Made by a program: the position numbers and the translations under genes. The notes below the pieces were generated by a model that saw only the letters and a list, made by a program, of their open reading frames with translations, searched no databases and was not told where the DNA came from. 64,000 nt of DNA, taken from positions 17,694,572-17,758,571 of the forward strand of contig NC_088800.1 of NCBI RefSeq assembly GCF_011386835.1, given 5' to 3'. Of the stretch, positions 48,375-61,129 are shown in pieces. The DNA comes from Chrysemys picta bellii. Its lineage: Eukaryota > Chordata > Testudines > Emydidae. Every line of letters starts with the position of its first letter. Positions within the stretch are counted from its first letter, which is position 1.

Positions 48375-48600
48375 GGGTGGGATTCAACAGATTTGGGTTG
48401 AATTCTTAACTCTGCCATAGACTTCCTGTGGCAATACGCAAGTGCCTCAGATCCCAGTCATTAAAATGAAGTTAATAAATCTTCAGCCAGCTTTTGCCTT
48501 TCTTGTCTATTTAGATTGTAAATTCTTCAGGGCAGAGACTTTGTCTTACTACGTGGATGTATAGTACTTAGAACAACAGGGGCCCTGATCACAGTTAACA
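48375..48600 (+). repeat. MIR/CORE-like SINE with L2-type tail
   Basis: GGGTTGAATTCTTAACTCTG, TTCCTGTGGCAATACG, and the tail GATTGTAAATTCTTCAGGGC, AGAGACTTTGTCTTAC and ACAACAGGGGCCCTGATCAC stand in normal order. Confidence 0.65.
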
Positions 48601-49665
48601 CTTCTATTTGTGATTAAAATAAATAATAACAAAGATAAGGAATACATAGATATTTCCACGCATATTAGTGGCAACATTTTCCTACCAGATTTACATAAAC
48701 TTATATCTGAAACATATTTTAACTGAGGTCTGTTATGGACCAATCCATTTAACTGATTCTCTTTGGGATTCTTTATACCAAAACATGTGGTTAGCTCCTG
48801 ACCCACATTTGCTAATGGAGCTCACGAAGAGAATATGATTTTGGCATAAAAGCTATCTTAGCACAAAGCACCATGAAATCAATTCTTCCCATCAGTAACT
48901 TGCTTTAAGTTGAACTGCTAAGAGGATGGGGAAGAGAACTTGTGCCCTTTTTTGCTTCTTTCTGCAGCATAAAGACCTGAAAGGTTTTATTTCCTGCTGT
49001 TTTTCTTAATGAGAATTCAGCTTCTCTATAGCCTACAAGTGTCTAGGAGGACTGGAGAACCAGTAGCATCACAAAAGCCAAGAGCAACTTTATTTATTTT
49101 TGTTAGCAATTAAGAACTAAAAACAATTAATATTTTGGAAAAAGGACATTTTGGGGGAAACCTCAACACTATTTCCCCTTCAATTACAGTGTGAGAATAA
49201 TAATATATACAAACTCAGATTCCAATCAAGTGTTCCAGCAAACCCAGTAAAGAACAGACTGGAGATACTTGATATTTTAAGGTTAAAAAAAAAACTATTA
49301 AAAACAAATTAAATCAAAAATATTTTCTGTGCTTCTTTAGACATCATAAGAAAGCAAAATAGGAAACAAGCCCTTTTTCAAAATATTTCTTGAAAGTTAC
49401 ATCTGAAATTGAACAATCCCTTAGTGAAAACAGTTGCACATTAAACAAACAAACCCAAAGGGAAAGTACACAAAATGCCTCAGACTAGCACTCTGAAGAA
49501 ATAACATTCAGAATGAAGGAAGTCAGGTTCAGATCAGATGACTAATTCAATCTGATTTTAAGAATTAAACATAGAAAACAGGCAGGACAGACTTTTAACA
49601 GCTTATGACTACCATATTTAAGAGATCAAACCAAGAAATATTTACACCTGGGTCAGAGTGTGTTT

Positions 49666-49691
49666 TATTATTAATTATTATTATTATTATG
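49666..49691. repeat. (TTA)n microsatellite
   Basis: Imperfect TTA repeat with one ATTAATTA interruption. Confidence 0.85.
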
Positions 49692-50075
49692 TGGCAAGTG
49701 TGAAAGGTACCTACTTGGAACATCACAAAGTATATGACATACCAGTGCAGAACTAATCATGGCAGAAGTTGATGGCACTCCACATGACAGCTAAATTTAT
49801 ACCATATGCTACAAAATATAGCACAGTAACGATCTTTCTTTTAGACCACAGACTGGCTGACACTTGATGGAAAGTTCAGCTGAGAGTTTATATCAGTTTT
49901 GACCGGTCTGTGACAAAACTGCCCGGGTTATTCATTAGGACTCCAGTCTTTCAGCAGATGCACATACATGCTTCCAAAAGCATTGTTTCAGGTTAGGAAG
50001 ATTATCAGTTCCAGGTGGTGAAATGAATAAGGAGTCAATTCTGTGTTTGGCAGACAAAATACGGCTACATGAGTT

Positions 50076-50131
50076 AAAAAAACAAAACAAAACAAAACAA
50101 AAACAAACAAAAAACACACACACACAAAAAC
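50076..50131. repeat. (AAAAC)n to (AC)n simple sequence
   Basis: AAAAC units change to AAAC and then to (AC)n. The long minus-strand frame over it encodes a low-complexity FCFVCF run and is not a gene. Confidence 0.9.
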
Positions 50132-51466
50132 CAAACTGGAGGGTTGGCTCTGATACAGGGTTTGTCACTGGTTAAATGATGCCCACATGTTTCTGACATG
50201 CAGATTTTTTTAAAACCTCCCTGCCCACAGATCTCCTGCACCCAGATAGACACAGCAGGAACACATTATAGGGAGAAGTAAGGTAGGAGTTGTGCTGCTG
50301 TGCTCATGTACAGGGACCAGCTAAATATCAGAAGTTAAGTGTGAAAATCTTCTTGACAGCAGACCTTTGACTCATTCCTGTTTAACATAAGAGCTCCAGA
50401 TATTTTCTTTGGTAGCAGGAGCTACCAAAGGCAGTGGCAAACTAAGACAAGATTGAATGGTTTGGCTGAGGTGAGCCTCCAGCAGCCCCCAAAATAACTT
50501 AATGGTTTTCTCAAGAAGCTTTTCCTTGCTGCATTCTCCTCAGATTTTACTCTCCCAGAAGTACCAAACCTCTCTTATCCAGAGAGCAGTTTTGTGGTTC
50601 ATATTTTTGTTTGATAAGGGGCTTTATTTAGTTTGAATCCATCTGTTAAGTGAAGTACATATAGTGAATGAGAAATCAAGCTGGACAACACTGATTTAAT
50701 GCTACAGTAAATAAGTACTATACTAAGGAGAGTATACTAGGATCTGGGTTGAATGAGAGAATTAGTGAACCAGATCAACCCTACTAAGAATATGAAAACA
50801 GATGGAAGTGAAATCATGCTTATGTTAACAAGGCTGAGATCTTATAAAACTTGCCAACATTTTAAGACACTAAATGAGCAAAAACAGGAATAGTTGGAGA
50901 AGAGAATCAGGCAGGCCAATCTCCTCATATTAGTTTTTTGTTGCTCCCAGGCACAAAAGCAAAGATCTCCACATCAGCAGTGTGACATGTTTATTTAGAT
51001 GAGTTAACTGTAAAAACACTTGCCAAGGTATTTGCAGTCTATGCCAAGTATATGTCAGGACTCAACAGATTGATCTTATAGCAACAACTGTGGAGAATCA
51101 CAACTTGTGCTGTCTCTCTCCTTAACAGCTGTTGACTACGCAACCACATTTTGCAGGAAAGATTATATATCAATTTGTTTATTTTTCCTGCTTAAGTAGA
51201 GGTATTGAGAAACATTTGTGTCAGCTTCTGAGGAAGTCTCCAAATATTACTTTTTACTAGAGTGACCTCCCTTTTGCCTCATACCAAAAAAATATTCCAC
51301 TCCCAACTTTTACAGCAATTGGTATTATTACATAATAAATGTAATGTACTGTCATTCAATATGATTCAAGATTTAAGAAGTCATGATATCAATTAGTCAC
51401 ACTTCTTTAATAAGAGAGTTCAAGTACTAATGAAACAAGAACTACAAGTTAATAAATCCTTTAAAC

Positions 51467-51787
51467 CAGGGGTTCTCAACCTTTTTCTTTCTGAGCCCCC
51501 CCCCCATGCTATAAAAACTCCAAGGCCCACCTGTGTCACAACAACTGTTTTTCTGCATATAAAAGCCAGAGCACATATTAGTGGGTAGCAAGCAGGGCAA
51601 TTGCTCAGGGTCCCATGCCACAGGGGAACCCACAAAGCTAAGTTTCTTAGGCTTTGGCTTCAGCCCTGGATGGCGGGGTTTGGGGCCCCAGGCTTCAGCT
51701 CCATGTTGTGGGGCTTCGGCTAATGCTGGCCCTGCTTGGCAGAGCCCCTGAAATCTGCTTGCGGGCCCCCATGGTTGAGAACCACTG
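51467..51787. mobile_element. hAT element (Charlie-type ends), 8-bp duplication
   Basis: CAGGGGTTCTCAACC and GGTTGAGAACCACTG bound 321 bp. CTTTAAAC is duplicated exactly at 51459-51466 and 51788-51795. Termini of the CAGNGGTTCTCAA type are typical of the Charlie group of hAT elements. A minus-strand frame of about 60-70 codons at its left half is incidental. Confidence 0.93.
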
Positions 51788-51837
51788 CTTTAAACTATTA
51801 ATTCAATACCTCACCCAAGTATAATACATTTTAATAA

Positions 51838-51926
51838 TAGAATCATAGAAGATCAGGGTTGGAAGGGACCTCAGGAGGTCATCTAGTCCAACCCCCTGCT
51901 CAAAGCAGGACCAATTCCCAACTAAA
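51838..51926 (-). repeat. CR1 3' end, second subfamily
   Basis: AATCATAGAAGATCAGGGTT, GGAAGGGACCTCAGGAGGTC and ATCTAGTCCAACCCCCTGCT are the reverse complement of a CR1 3' end. The wording differs from the 45425-46310 copy (GGTCAGAAGGGACCATTATG). Confidence 0.85.
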
Positions 51927-52324
51927 TTGATTTTTTTAATTTTTATTCTCTCTATGGAGCGAAGGCCCATACTGGATTGTGCCATTACAGAAGGATTTCA
52001 GCAGCAAGAGCAGGCTAAAGAAGGAATCTTATGTTTGTGCACAAATACGGATCAGAGAAAAAAAGTGTCTCACAGTTTATTGAGGTTGGATGAAATTATG
52101 AAGCACTGGACCCAAACACACAAGTCATAGCACAGGGCACACTAATGTTCTAAGCACCTATTTTTCCCCCAACAGATGCTGTAGAATCTTCGCCTGTAAG
52201 TTAGTAGAAACAACAATGAAAAGAGGCATGATGAAGAAGAGTTCTTGGGTCATTCCATTATCTTTAACTATGTAACAGGGCTCCCCCTGCCTGTCTCAGG
52301 AATTAAGCTAACACTACTATTTGG

Positions 52325-52621
52325 TGACAGGTTTGAGAGTGGTAGCCATGTTAGTCTGTATCAAAAAAACAACGAGGAGTCCTTGTGGCATCTTAGAGAC
52401 TAGCAAATGTATTCGGGCATAAGCTTTCGTGGGCTAGAACCCACTTCATCAGATGCATTGAGCGGAAAATACAGTAGCAGGTATAAATACACAGCACATG
52501 TATACCTGCTACTGTATTTTCCACTCCATGCATCTGATGAAGTGGGTTCTAGCCCATGAAAGCTTATGCCCAAATAAATGTGTTAGTCTCTAAGGTACCA
52601 CAAGGACTCCTCATTGTTGTT
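52325..52621. mobile_element. Double hairpin insertion with hammerhead-like motifs (Penelope-like)
   Basis: A 297-bp insertion flanked by a 12-bp direct repeat, ACTACTATTTGG, at 52313-52324 and 52622-52633. Arms 52370-52485 and 52501-52616 are about 116 bp each, near-identical reverse complements, around a 15-base loop. Each arm carries CTGATGA, a 4-base TGGG/CCCA stem, GAAA, and a GC-TTAT-GC mini-hairpin: plus strand in the right arm (52534-52569), minus strand in the left arm (52452-52417). These are the conserved parts of the hammerhead ribozymes carried by Penelope-like retroelements. The base before the expected cleavage position is C where a U is canonical, so self-cleavage is doubtful. 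Confidence 0.75.
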
Positions 52622-54329
52622 ACTACTATTTGGGCTACTCTAATAACTGAATACATATAGCTCAAAGTACTTGGTATCAGCCATACAGAGCATAGGAGCG
52701 CCTTATGATACTCGAAAGAGACACTTAGGGAAGCCCTTATAAATATACATTTAAATTGTTCTCCACAAGTTCAAATACTGGCAGACTGGATTCAAACTTC
52801 TCAGATATACAAACTCCATGCAGCATACTTGGCGGGAGGGTAGGACTTTATAGTAGACAATGGAAGTCCCATAGCATTCTTTGTAAGAGCCCCAAAATCC
52901 TGCTGTGCTGCTTGCAATGTGTTATAGCCCACCTGCCTGCCACTCTGCACCCCAATAGCAGTGGCTGTGTTTAAATGATACTCTGGGCATATCAGTGATA
53001 CTCTGTGAAGCACTTTGTCATCCTCCCAGCTGAAAGTTGCTCTAAATACTGGAGATACCACTAAAAAAAAAAAGTCAGTATTTGCCAACTGCTCCCACAG
53101 TTCCTATGGTCATCTTCTATTTTAAAGATAAGGGGAAATGGGGCAGTATCAGAGACCACTGTGTGGTTCTGTTGGCAAATGCTGACTCTTTAATGGGATC
53201 ACTGTATAAAATTGTTTTTCTATTTCAAAGGCAGTAGATGCATTAGGTGTTGGTGTGACTGGTATTGGGAGTACGGAATACATAAAAGTCACATAAAACC
53301 AACAGTAAGGTCCAGATCACATACTAGGGTTGCTGTAATCCATGCACCAGTCTTTTGCCAAATGTGTCAAATTTTCCCCTATAACAGAACTACTTCACTC
53401 ATCAGGCCATGTCATGCATTTCTGAGTCACACACGTTTTAGACATTTAATAGAGCAATAGCCACTTGCAGAGAGAAGGAGTTTAATTGCAATACCATATC
53501 CATGCTATATAAATGTGTACTGTACATTAAACCACAGGCACAATATTCCTTTGCTAATGGGAAACTGGTAAGGCTGGCAAGCCTCAAATATGACCATTCT
53601 TTTCTTCTTCTGTACTTGCTTGCATGGATGATATAATTCCAATAATAAGTATATATATATATATGTCTAGTAAAATTATCCTAAAAATCTATTAGCCTAG
53701 GCACAGCACATACTGACTATCCCTTCTACAATGATTCTCAACACCTGGCATGATTGCTTCTTGGAACAGCTAGTTCTACAGTACACAATAAGAGACGTTA
53801 TTCTCAACATTGTCCTAAGTATCATAGGGGAGTAGGTTCAAGAAGTAATTCTGGTTGAGCCACTAAGAAGTTTTGCCCACAGTGGCCCAAATAATGCCTC
53901 ATAGCCATGCATGCAGGGCACCCTTTGTACGTTTATTTCACCCCTTCCATGCACAAGTGAAGCTCACTTGCCTGTGTAGCACCATCCCCCACACACTTCC
54001 AGAAACCTCTCAGCCTGGGTAGTTTCCAAGTAAGGAGAAGGGGTGTATACTGGGCAGGCTAGAGGGAACAGTGGGTGGAATATGAATGGAGCTAGGAACG
54101 TTGCACACCTGAATGAGTATCAGCTGGCTAAAACAAAAGCTGAGAGGAGACGAGATTAAGGTAAGAGGGAAGTTTTTTTAAAGGACTGTACAGACATCCC
54201 CTTTGATCATGCATATTTGTCCCTGGATTGTCAAGGTAGCACACAGTACTGGGGGTCTGCTGGATGTCTTGCTATTCCAGAGCACCCACATAATAACAGT
54301 AGCCAGAAATGCTGTGTACATCTTTGGGT

Positions 54330-54830
54330 TCCAGGCCTAGCCATGGAGATCCAAGCATTCATCACCACCAGGCTCCAGTACTGCAATGGGCTAAACCTGG
54401 GTATGAAAGTAAAAGCCGCAAGAAAGTTTTGGCTCTACAAGCAGTGGACCACCTGCCAGCTAATACAGACCAACAGCAAAAATTCACTCTCATACAGTGG
54501 GTGCTACACTCATTCCCAAACCAATACTAGATTCACTGCAATGTTAGTCTTGCTCCTAATCTACAGAACACTCCCTGGGCTGGGCCCTGACAGCCAGGCA
54601 TTGGCTGTCTCTTCAAGGCACACCACAGCAGCCATGTTAAGCAGGAATTTTGCGTCTGACAGAGCCTTGCATATGGTTCTTGGTGCTGTGGGTAAAGCTC
54701 TCTTAGTGCCAGGTCTTCTCGGATAGAATTTCTGTCCATAAATGAGAAGTGCCCTGGATCTTACTATACAGAAGCATCTCTTTGTGAAAGCCTTCCCACA
54801 ATAAGACGACTTGGTGCACAGGCTAGGAAT
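54330..54830 (+). repeat. Ancient L2/L3 LINE reverse-transcriptase remnant
   Basis: The frame reads FITTRLQYCNGLNLGM, then LLLIYRTLPGLGPDS. TRLxYCNxLxxG and LLLxYxxLxGLGPxYL are successive conserved motifs of the L2/L3 reverse-transcriptase C-terminal region. The tail CTTTGTGAAAGCCTTCCCAC (54781-54800) fits the LKTxLF end. It is interrupted and no longer functional. Confidence 0.6.
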
Positions 54831-55405
54831 GCCTCCCTAGAAATAAATAATAGGAGCAACACACACACTACCCCAATCCTGCAGCCACAGAAGTTACTAG
54901 CAAACCTGTTATTGCTTCAGTGGGGACAGGAGTGAGGCCTTAATCAAATACAAGGCTAGAGTGAAGAATACACTCCTTCAGAACAAGTGTTATTTTATCC
55001 AATTTACTCAGATGCCAGAGTGATGGGCATACTAGAGAGCAGCAAACTAGCTAGTTTTGATAGATTGCACAGATTATAGTTGGCTAGATATCTGAGAACG
55101 AAGCTCTGAATACGGATGCTATTTAATATTATTAACCTATACAATATCTCTGGCCATGACAGTTAGGTGCTTATGAATAAAAGTAGAAGACAAAGCTTTC
55201 TACAATGGGTTGTATTTAAGAACAACTGCTAGTGCCTACAGAAATGTTAGTAGCCATGTTCTTGGGTATAAAGATAAACAAGAACAGAATAAAACAATTT
55301 TATATGGAAAACCCAAACAAATGTACTTTCCATCATGCCTTAATATTCTATAATAAAAGGAAAATGTCTCTCAAAGGACACTTTAGATAGACAATACTGA
55401 CATAC

Positions 55406-55642
55406 CTGACATATTCCACTGATACACATATCCAGGGATTCAATATTACAGCGAGTACCATCTAGTACTTTTGGGGCAAGCTCCACAATCAATTGTTTCC
55501 CCAAAGCTTGACACTTTAAGGCACATGGTGCACTGGGATCATTATACACAGGAAGCCACTCATAAAAATGTCCTTGGTACTTGACATCATTGTAGGCTGA
55601 ACACTGTTGTGCTCTGAAGTCACCAACATCTGAAGGGCAGTC
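55406..55642 (-). CDS. ADAMTSL3: ADAMTSL3 exon, cysteine-rich module (237 bp)
   Basis: The exon runs from a TTTTTAG acceptor to a GTATGT donor at 55405-55400. It has exactly 79 codons, phase 0 at both ends. The peptide opens DCPSDVGDFRAQQCSAYND, passes through FYEWLP and CALKCQALGKQLIVELAPK, and ends GTRCN..DMCISGICQ. This is the ADAMTS/ADAMTSL cysteine-rich module: FRAQQC, the WLP aromatic segment and APKVLDGT are diagnostic for the family. Six cysteines after the opening one are evenly placed as expected. ALKCQALGKQLIVELAPK is close to ADAMTSL3; I recall ADAMTSL1 as having a Thr/Leu-Val version. The reading frame runs on past the donor into the intron for about 20 codons, so an open frame that includes that extension is not the true exon end. 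Confidence 0.93.
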
Positions 55643-56039
55643 CTAAAAACAAATCATAGGAAATCATTTAAAAAAAGAAACCACCTCTCATTTGGGATCA
55701 TTGTGTCTGATGAATTATATAGAAACTACCCAAGTTGGCTTGGAGAAGGATTGGCCCAACCTAACAGACAGCCCATATTATAGGTCCTAATTTAAGGATT
55801 AAAACACTGTATTTTGCTTAATCCACTATTAGCTGTGAAGGTTACAGTGTAAAGCATGTGACCATAATAGTGACCCCACGAGCACAAGTTCATATCCCTA
55901 GCTTTTTTACAATGGTTCGTACAGTAAATAAATTGTTTTTCAAGTTGGGTTCTGTAGTAAAAATTGGCTTTAAAAGGATACATATTTTTGAATCACTAAA
56001 ATGAGGTCTCCAATACATTTAATACTTTATACTTTCATA

Positions 56040-56235
56040 GCTCCTTTCATCTCAGGATCTCAAAGTGTTTTACAATCATTCAAGAAGTTTCATACAAGGT
56101 ATGGCTTGCTAGCCCCATTTTACTGATAGAGAAACAGAAACACAGAGAAGTGAAGTGGCTGCCCGCTGTCACACAGGGAGCAAGTGGCAGAGTCAGGGGT
56201 AGAGCCCAGAACTTCGGATTCCTGGTCCTATAATC
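56040..56235 (-). repeat. MIR/CORE-like SINE, antisense
   Basis: GGATCTCAAAGTGTTTTACA, CCCATTTTACTGATAGAGAA, CACACAGGGAGCAAGTGGCA and GAGCCCAGAACTTCGGATTC are the reverse complement of a MIR-type SINE in correct order, including its LINE-derived tail. Confidence 0.75.
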
Positions 56236-57344
56236 TTACACAAAGACATGCTCCTTTTCATGGGAAAACTGTTTTAAAAATAAAACATACTTCAAGTTTG
56301 TCATAATTGATCATGTAATTTAAGTTTTATTTAGAGAACTCAATTAATTTCTTTGTTCCCCAAGCACATACTGCTGAATTATAAAATATATGGAATTTCT
56401 TATTTACAAACATTTAAATAAACAATTTTTAAAGGTTTAGTACATGTAAGCATTTAACCCAAACATAATATAAAATTATAGCAGCAGCAGCGAAGGCATA
56501 CATAGATTAATATGAAAGAACTTTGGGAAGGATCTGACAAAAGAATTAGTGTGTCAAACCATCTCTCACTAAAAACTCCATTTAAAAGTATGGCCAGTGT
56601 CAAAAAGTCTATATGCTAGACTGAATGCATATTCTTCCAAGAATTCCAACCACACATATATACCATATGTGTGAGTGATTCCAACAAACAAAGTTTTATT
56701 TTCATTGGACATAAAAATGAAAGACTGTGACATGTAAACTAAATTCAAGGAACTTGTTACTAAGTGTCAGCTAGCAGTGCTGCACCTGAACAATGCATCA
56801 ATGCCATTCAGATTGATGGATTTAAATCCTCCCTGGAAAATACTAATGCATTTACAACTACATTTCACAGCACTGGCTACAACTTGCAGTAGTTGGAAGA
56901 GAGATTTATATGAGAAGGGTAAGAGTTCCACTCTGATTATGAGTCCCTTTTAAAGGCATCCTCTTGCTGCCACCTCAACCACATGCACACAGCAGGACGA
57001 ACTGCAGAGAAGCCATTGCATTAGCCTACACCCCTTTTCAATACTCTACCTTGTTTATTTTAGTTTTGGTACGAAGTAGTAATCAAATTATGTTACTGGC
57101 TTATTTGTACAATATTTTATTAAAACAATAATCCTTAATGTTTCAGACTGGTGTGCAGAGTTTTATCCAAACATCTTCTATAAGTCAATGGGACCCATGC
57201 AGTAAAACCCCTGCCAATGCTTTGAAACTTCATCCAGTGCTAACCCTTAACAGTGAAAGTAGCTCAAAATGATGTTACTACGTTGCATTATTATTGTATT
57301 TAACATAGGGCAATTCCATTTGCCAGTTATGAGTCAGATTTGTT

Positions 57345-57610
57345 TAGAAAATACACAGTGAGTGAAAAAGAGAAGTTACTTAACAATTACTGTAATTCTT
57401 TGAGAGTGTTGCCTCTGCACATTCCTACAGATGGGAATATGCAGAGGCTACCTCAAATAACATCATACATATGCTGCACCAAATTCTTCTCTCATGTGCA
57501 GCACTCCCACTTCAGAGAAATTCACAGGACTTTCACTGTTATAATTGAGAACAGAATTTGACTCTCTGATCTTCCACGGAAGAGAACCTAAAGAGCAGAG
57601 AGGAGTCAAG
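57345..57610. repeat. Degraded SINE-like repeat
   Basis: GAAGTTACTTAACAATTACT, GTAATTCTTTGAGAGTGTTG and CACATTCCTACAGATGGG resemble a sauropsid repeat with TTACTTACCTGTAACTG..TTCTTCGAGATGTG wording, here heavily mutated. Family unnamed. Confidence 0.4.
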
Positions 57611-58131
57611 AGACCCAAAAGTTTTTATGGGCACTGCATGGTTCTCTTCTGTCACAGTAAATGAAGTTGCAGCTAGAGGATAAGAATAACTTATGGAAGT
57701 TAGTTCTGAGTCAAGTTAGAAGTTGCATGTCAGACTATAGAGCAGTGCCACTCAACTCTAAGCAGCTGCAGAGCAACCTTTCCATCACACAGACAAGCAT
57801 AGACAGCCACCCACAAAAGAACTAGGGAGTGATGTCATTAGACAGGATCGTGACATGATGTTGTTACAACTCATTATCACCAGGTGCTGATGCAATGTCA
57901 GGACATAAACATCATAATGTCAAGACATCACTCACTGGTTATATTGCAGCTCCCACCAACTCAATACTACACAACAGATACTTTTTCTTCTCACTCACTT
58001 CTTGCTGCTTGAAAGGAGAGAAATTTCTCTTTTTTCCCTATTCTCTCTTGGCTACTTGGAAGGACATGAAGGAACCAGAGCAGCTCTTGTTTCTTTGCTC
58101 ATTCCACCTGCCTCACATTTCAGCTTTACTC

Positions 58132-58293
58132 TAGGGTGACCAGATGTCCCAATAAAATCAGGACTGCTTTGGTCAGGACGCAATTTGTCCCGATATTTCA
58201 CACTCCTTTTTTTTTTTTTCCTTTTTTTGCTCCGCCGGCGCCCCCCCCCCCCCATGTGTCCTGATATTTTCTTCCTCTCATCTGGTCACCCTA
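58132..58293. mobile_element. hAT-like element with T/C tract
   Basis: TAGGGTGACCAGATG and CATCTGGTCACCCTA are perfect terminal repeats of a 162-bp element. GCTTTACTC stands on both sides (58123-58131, 58294-58302), consistent with an 8-bp hAT duplication plus one base of chance identity. The middle holds a run of T followed by 13 C. Confidence 0.85.
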
Positions 58294-58344
58294 GCTTTAC
58301 TCAAACATAGAGACTCAACAAGCGCCCCATGAGTGACCCCAAAG

Positions 58345-58470
58345 AACTATATTTTTATTATTTACTATTTGTATTATAGCAGCACCTAGCGACCAACCAA
58401 GATCAAGGCCCTGTTGGGCTATGTACAGTACAAATATATGGAAAGAGCAGAACTTACCATCTAAACAGAA
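58345..58470 (-). repeat. L2/SINE-type 3' end, antisense
   Basis: TTTATTATTTACTATTTGTA, TTATAGCAGCACCTAGCGAC and AAGGCCCTGTTGGGCTATGT are the reverse complement of the tail family seen at 27045 and 48490. Confidence 0.65.
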
Positions 58471-61129
58471 AAGACAGACAAGAGGTGGGAAGAAAGGAAT
58501 GTAGAGGATACAAGCAGAATGAACAATAGGATGGTTTGCGAAAAATATGATGGTTTGCAAATGTTAGTTCCAATTTTTGGGGAAGAGGGCGATTAGATAA
58601 ACAGAAAGGAAAGGAGAGGAGATGTGAATGGAAAGAGGTTCAAAAGTTCAGAATGCAGGCGTGAAAGGTGGCCTGAAGGGAAGTGATTGTACAGGCGTAT
58701 ACAACTAATCAGCTACATGTGGCTGAGAGCCATAGGTTCTACGGTGATGAGTGCATCAGTGGCATGATTGCTACAACTAAAATAAAGGTTAGAGATACAG
58801 GCACATAGAGATATACAGATAGAAATATTATTTGACTAAAAATATTTCTAGGTCAGCCAAGATGCTCAGAGTGGGGTACAATGAGGTTAACATTACTTAG
58901 TGATTAATATGTGAAAGCTAAGGAGAGGATTTGAATGCACTGTATTTTGAACAGGTGTAAGAATTATCTGTGCATAATGGAAGTTGATAATGGAGTTTGT
59001 GTGGGCAAATCTCTGTTACTACATCTTGTTATTTCTGACTCAGGGAAGTCACTCTGGCAAATAAAAGTGACTTTCTGGCACGTAAGAACACACAATTTAT
59101 GCAGAAATGGCCCAAATAACTTGTTCTATGAATAGGACCCTAAGGGATTATCTTTAACACTTCCACATACTGCACATCATAGCATTAGAATTTAACAGTA
59201 TATATGAAAATGGAAATATAAAACAGAGGGCTTAAGAAAGATTGAAAATCTCACTGGGTAGTGTATAATGAATAGCCTATATAGTTTATTTCTCTGAAGT
59301 ACCCATAAAAAGGTTTGACGCATACATACATTTTTAAAGAATCAAGTAACTGGTATCGGAGTTATGATCAAAAAAGGTAAGCAGGTTTATAATGTAGATT
59401 AATGTAGGTTTAGATTAATGTAGATTTCTTTTGTTCAAACTCATTTTCTGATTGAAATATCATTAATATTACTCTGGGACCTCCATACTGTGCTTGAGTT
59501 TTGTGAACTTACTACTATTTTATTAGAAATCCAGATGAAACCAATTTTCTGGTAAAATGATTCTTGTTCTTTTCATTAAAATCACATACATATTAAGTTG
59601 TGCTTCATTTGTACTCCTCAATATAGATTTTAGTGGTGCAATGTATCATGTAGCAAAATTACATTTGCAGACAATCAGTTTTATGCAGTATATATACTGA
59701 ATTTCTCATATGGTTAACAATAACACCTACTAACACAGAAAGAAGCTGGTATAAAATCCTAATTTTCAAACTAAAATTGTACTCATAGAAGGAGAAGTAT
59801 TCTTTTAAAATAATACTATAGGTATAACAATTCATTTTAAATAAAGTCAGGCTGGATTGGTCAGATTTGGATTAGATGTAGGCTGGAGGGTTGCATTCAA
59901 GGTAAAATCAGGACTAGAGTTCAGGTTTTAATTCAGTGGGGCCAAAATTTCATGAGCTCTTCTCTTGAGATTTCAGCCCAAATAAGTGGTAATCTCTCCA
60001 CCGCAACTTTTCTCAGGAGTTTTCCCATCATCTATGCTGAAAGCTCAGGAGAACAGTGGTCCTTGAGAGATTCTGACCACATCTGAACTGAAATTGGAAA
60101 CTAGGCTCCTTCCAGACATGGCAGAGAACCAGAACTGTAAAGGCAGGTTCAGACCTCAATCCAATTCTGAACTACCACAATATTCAAAGGGATTCAGATT
60201 CAAGGTTCCAGTTTTGGGCCACCAGTCACTTTAAAATATAAAATTCAAACACCTATTGATTTCAGTGGGACTAGGAATTCACCCTGAATCTCTAACGACT
60301 TCAATTTTATAAACAAGAGTGTTAATTCTCAAAATTGATCCTTTAAATGCATCATCCTTTAAATCCTGAGTGACTGCAATAGCTCTAACTTTGTGATTGC
60401 TTAAGCTTTCGAAAATGCAGCCCTCAGTTTATTACATAAAGATGCGCACAGATGGGTCTCAAATGTTTCTTCCCTTTTTCTATATGCTGCATGTGTATTT
60501 TTTTTTTCTGTTGTTGCTTTTGCAAGATGAGTCACAGATTTTATGTTTAATTTTTTGTATTAGTGTGAAGGTAGAGTTTCAGTACATATGTTCAAATGAG
60601 CCTAGGCATTATTTCTTTATAAACTGCACAGAGTTTATCCAGATCAGGAATGCACCAAATGTATAATTTATATAGTGGCTTGTTTATTTTACTGCCTGAG
60701 TACTTGCTGGCTGCATATTTGTTTATGACAGTTTAAACTGCTTATGTTATTTCTTTGTACATGGCATTTTCATTTTGGGGTCACGGCTGTTGTAGCACTG
60801 ATATTACCCTTTTATTCTTGAAAGGGTGAGTGACTGAATTTATTTCCAGAATCCAATGTTTGCATGCATTGGGCTTGACTCTAATGGTTTCCACTAGCTT
60901 CTGCCAGCAGACACCTGGGCTTCTGGACCCAGTGGTGGAAAGTTAAGCCCAAGCTGGGGTGTGTGGTGTCAAAGCAATTCAAGGTGCTTGTATGCCCCAT
61001 TCTGCAGGGTTCTACTATTGTCTGGAGAATTGGGAGCCCTAAGGCCTCACGCTCCACTAAAGAGACCTGACTGGAGGATCTTTGGAATCCCTGATTGAGC
61101 TGGGTGCATTATTTAAGAGAGAGACATAG

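Larger units (their letters stand above)
36279..55405 (-). other. ADAMTSL3 intron (19,127 bp, phase 0)
   Basis: The largest intron. Annotated repeats are hAT elements at 37575, 43381, 44005 and 51467, a MIR with nested insertion (39800-40285), a G-rich tandem repeat (40340-40520), a LINE endonuclease fragment (41211-41396), CR1 copies (45425-46310, 51838-51926), the double hammerhead-like hairpin (52325-52621) and an L2/L3 remnant (54330-54830). The stretches 36300-37500, 38000-39700, 41400-42900, 44200-45400, 48600-51400 and 52650-54200 show no gene or well-defined element. Confidence 0.7.
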
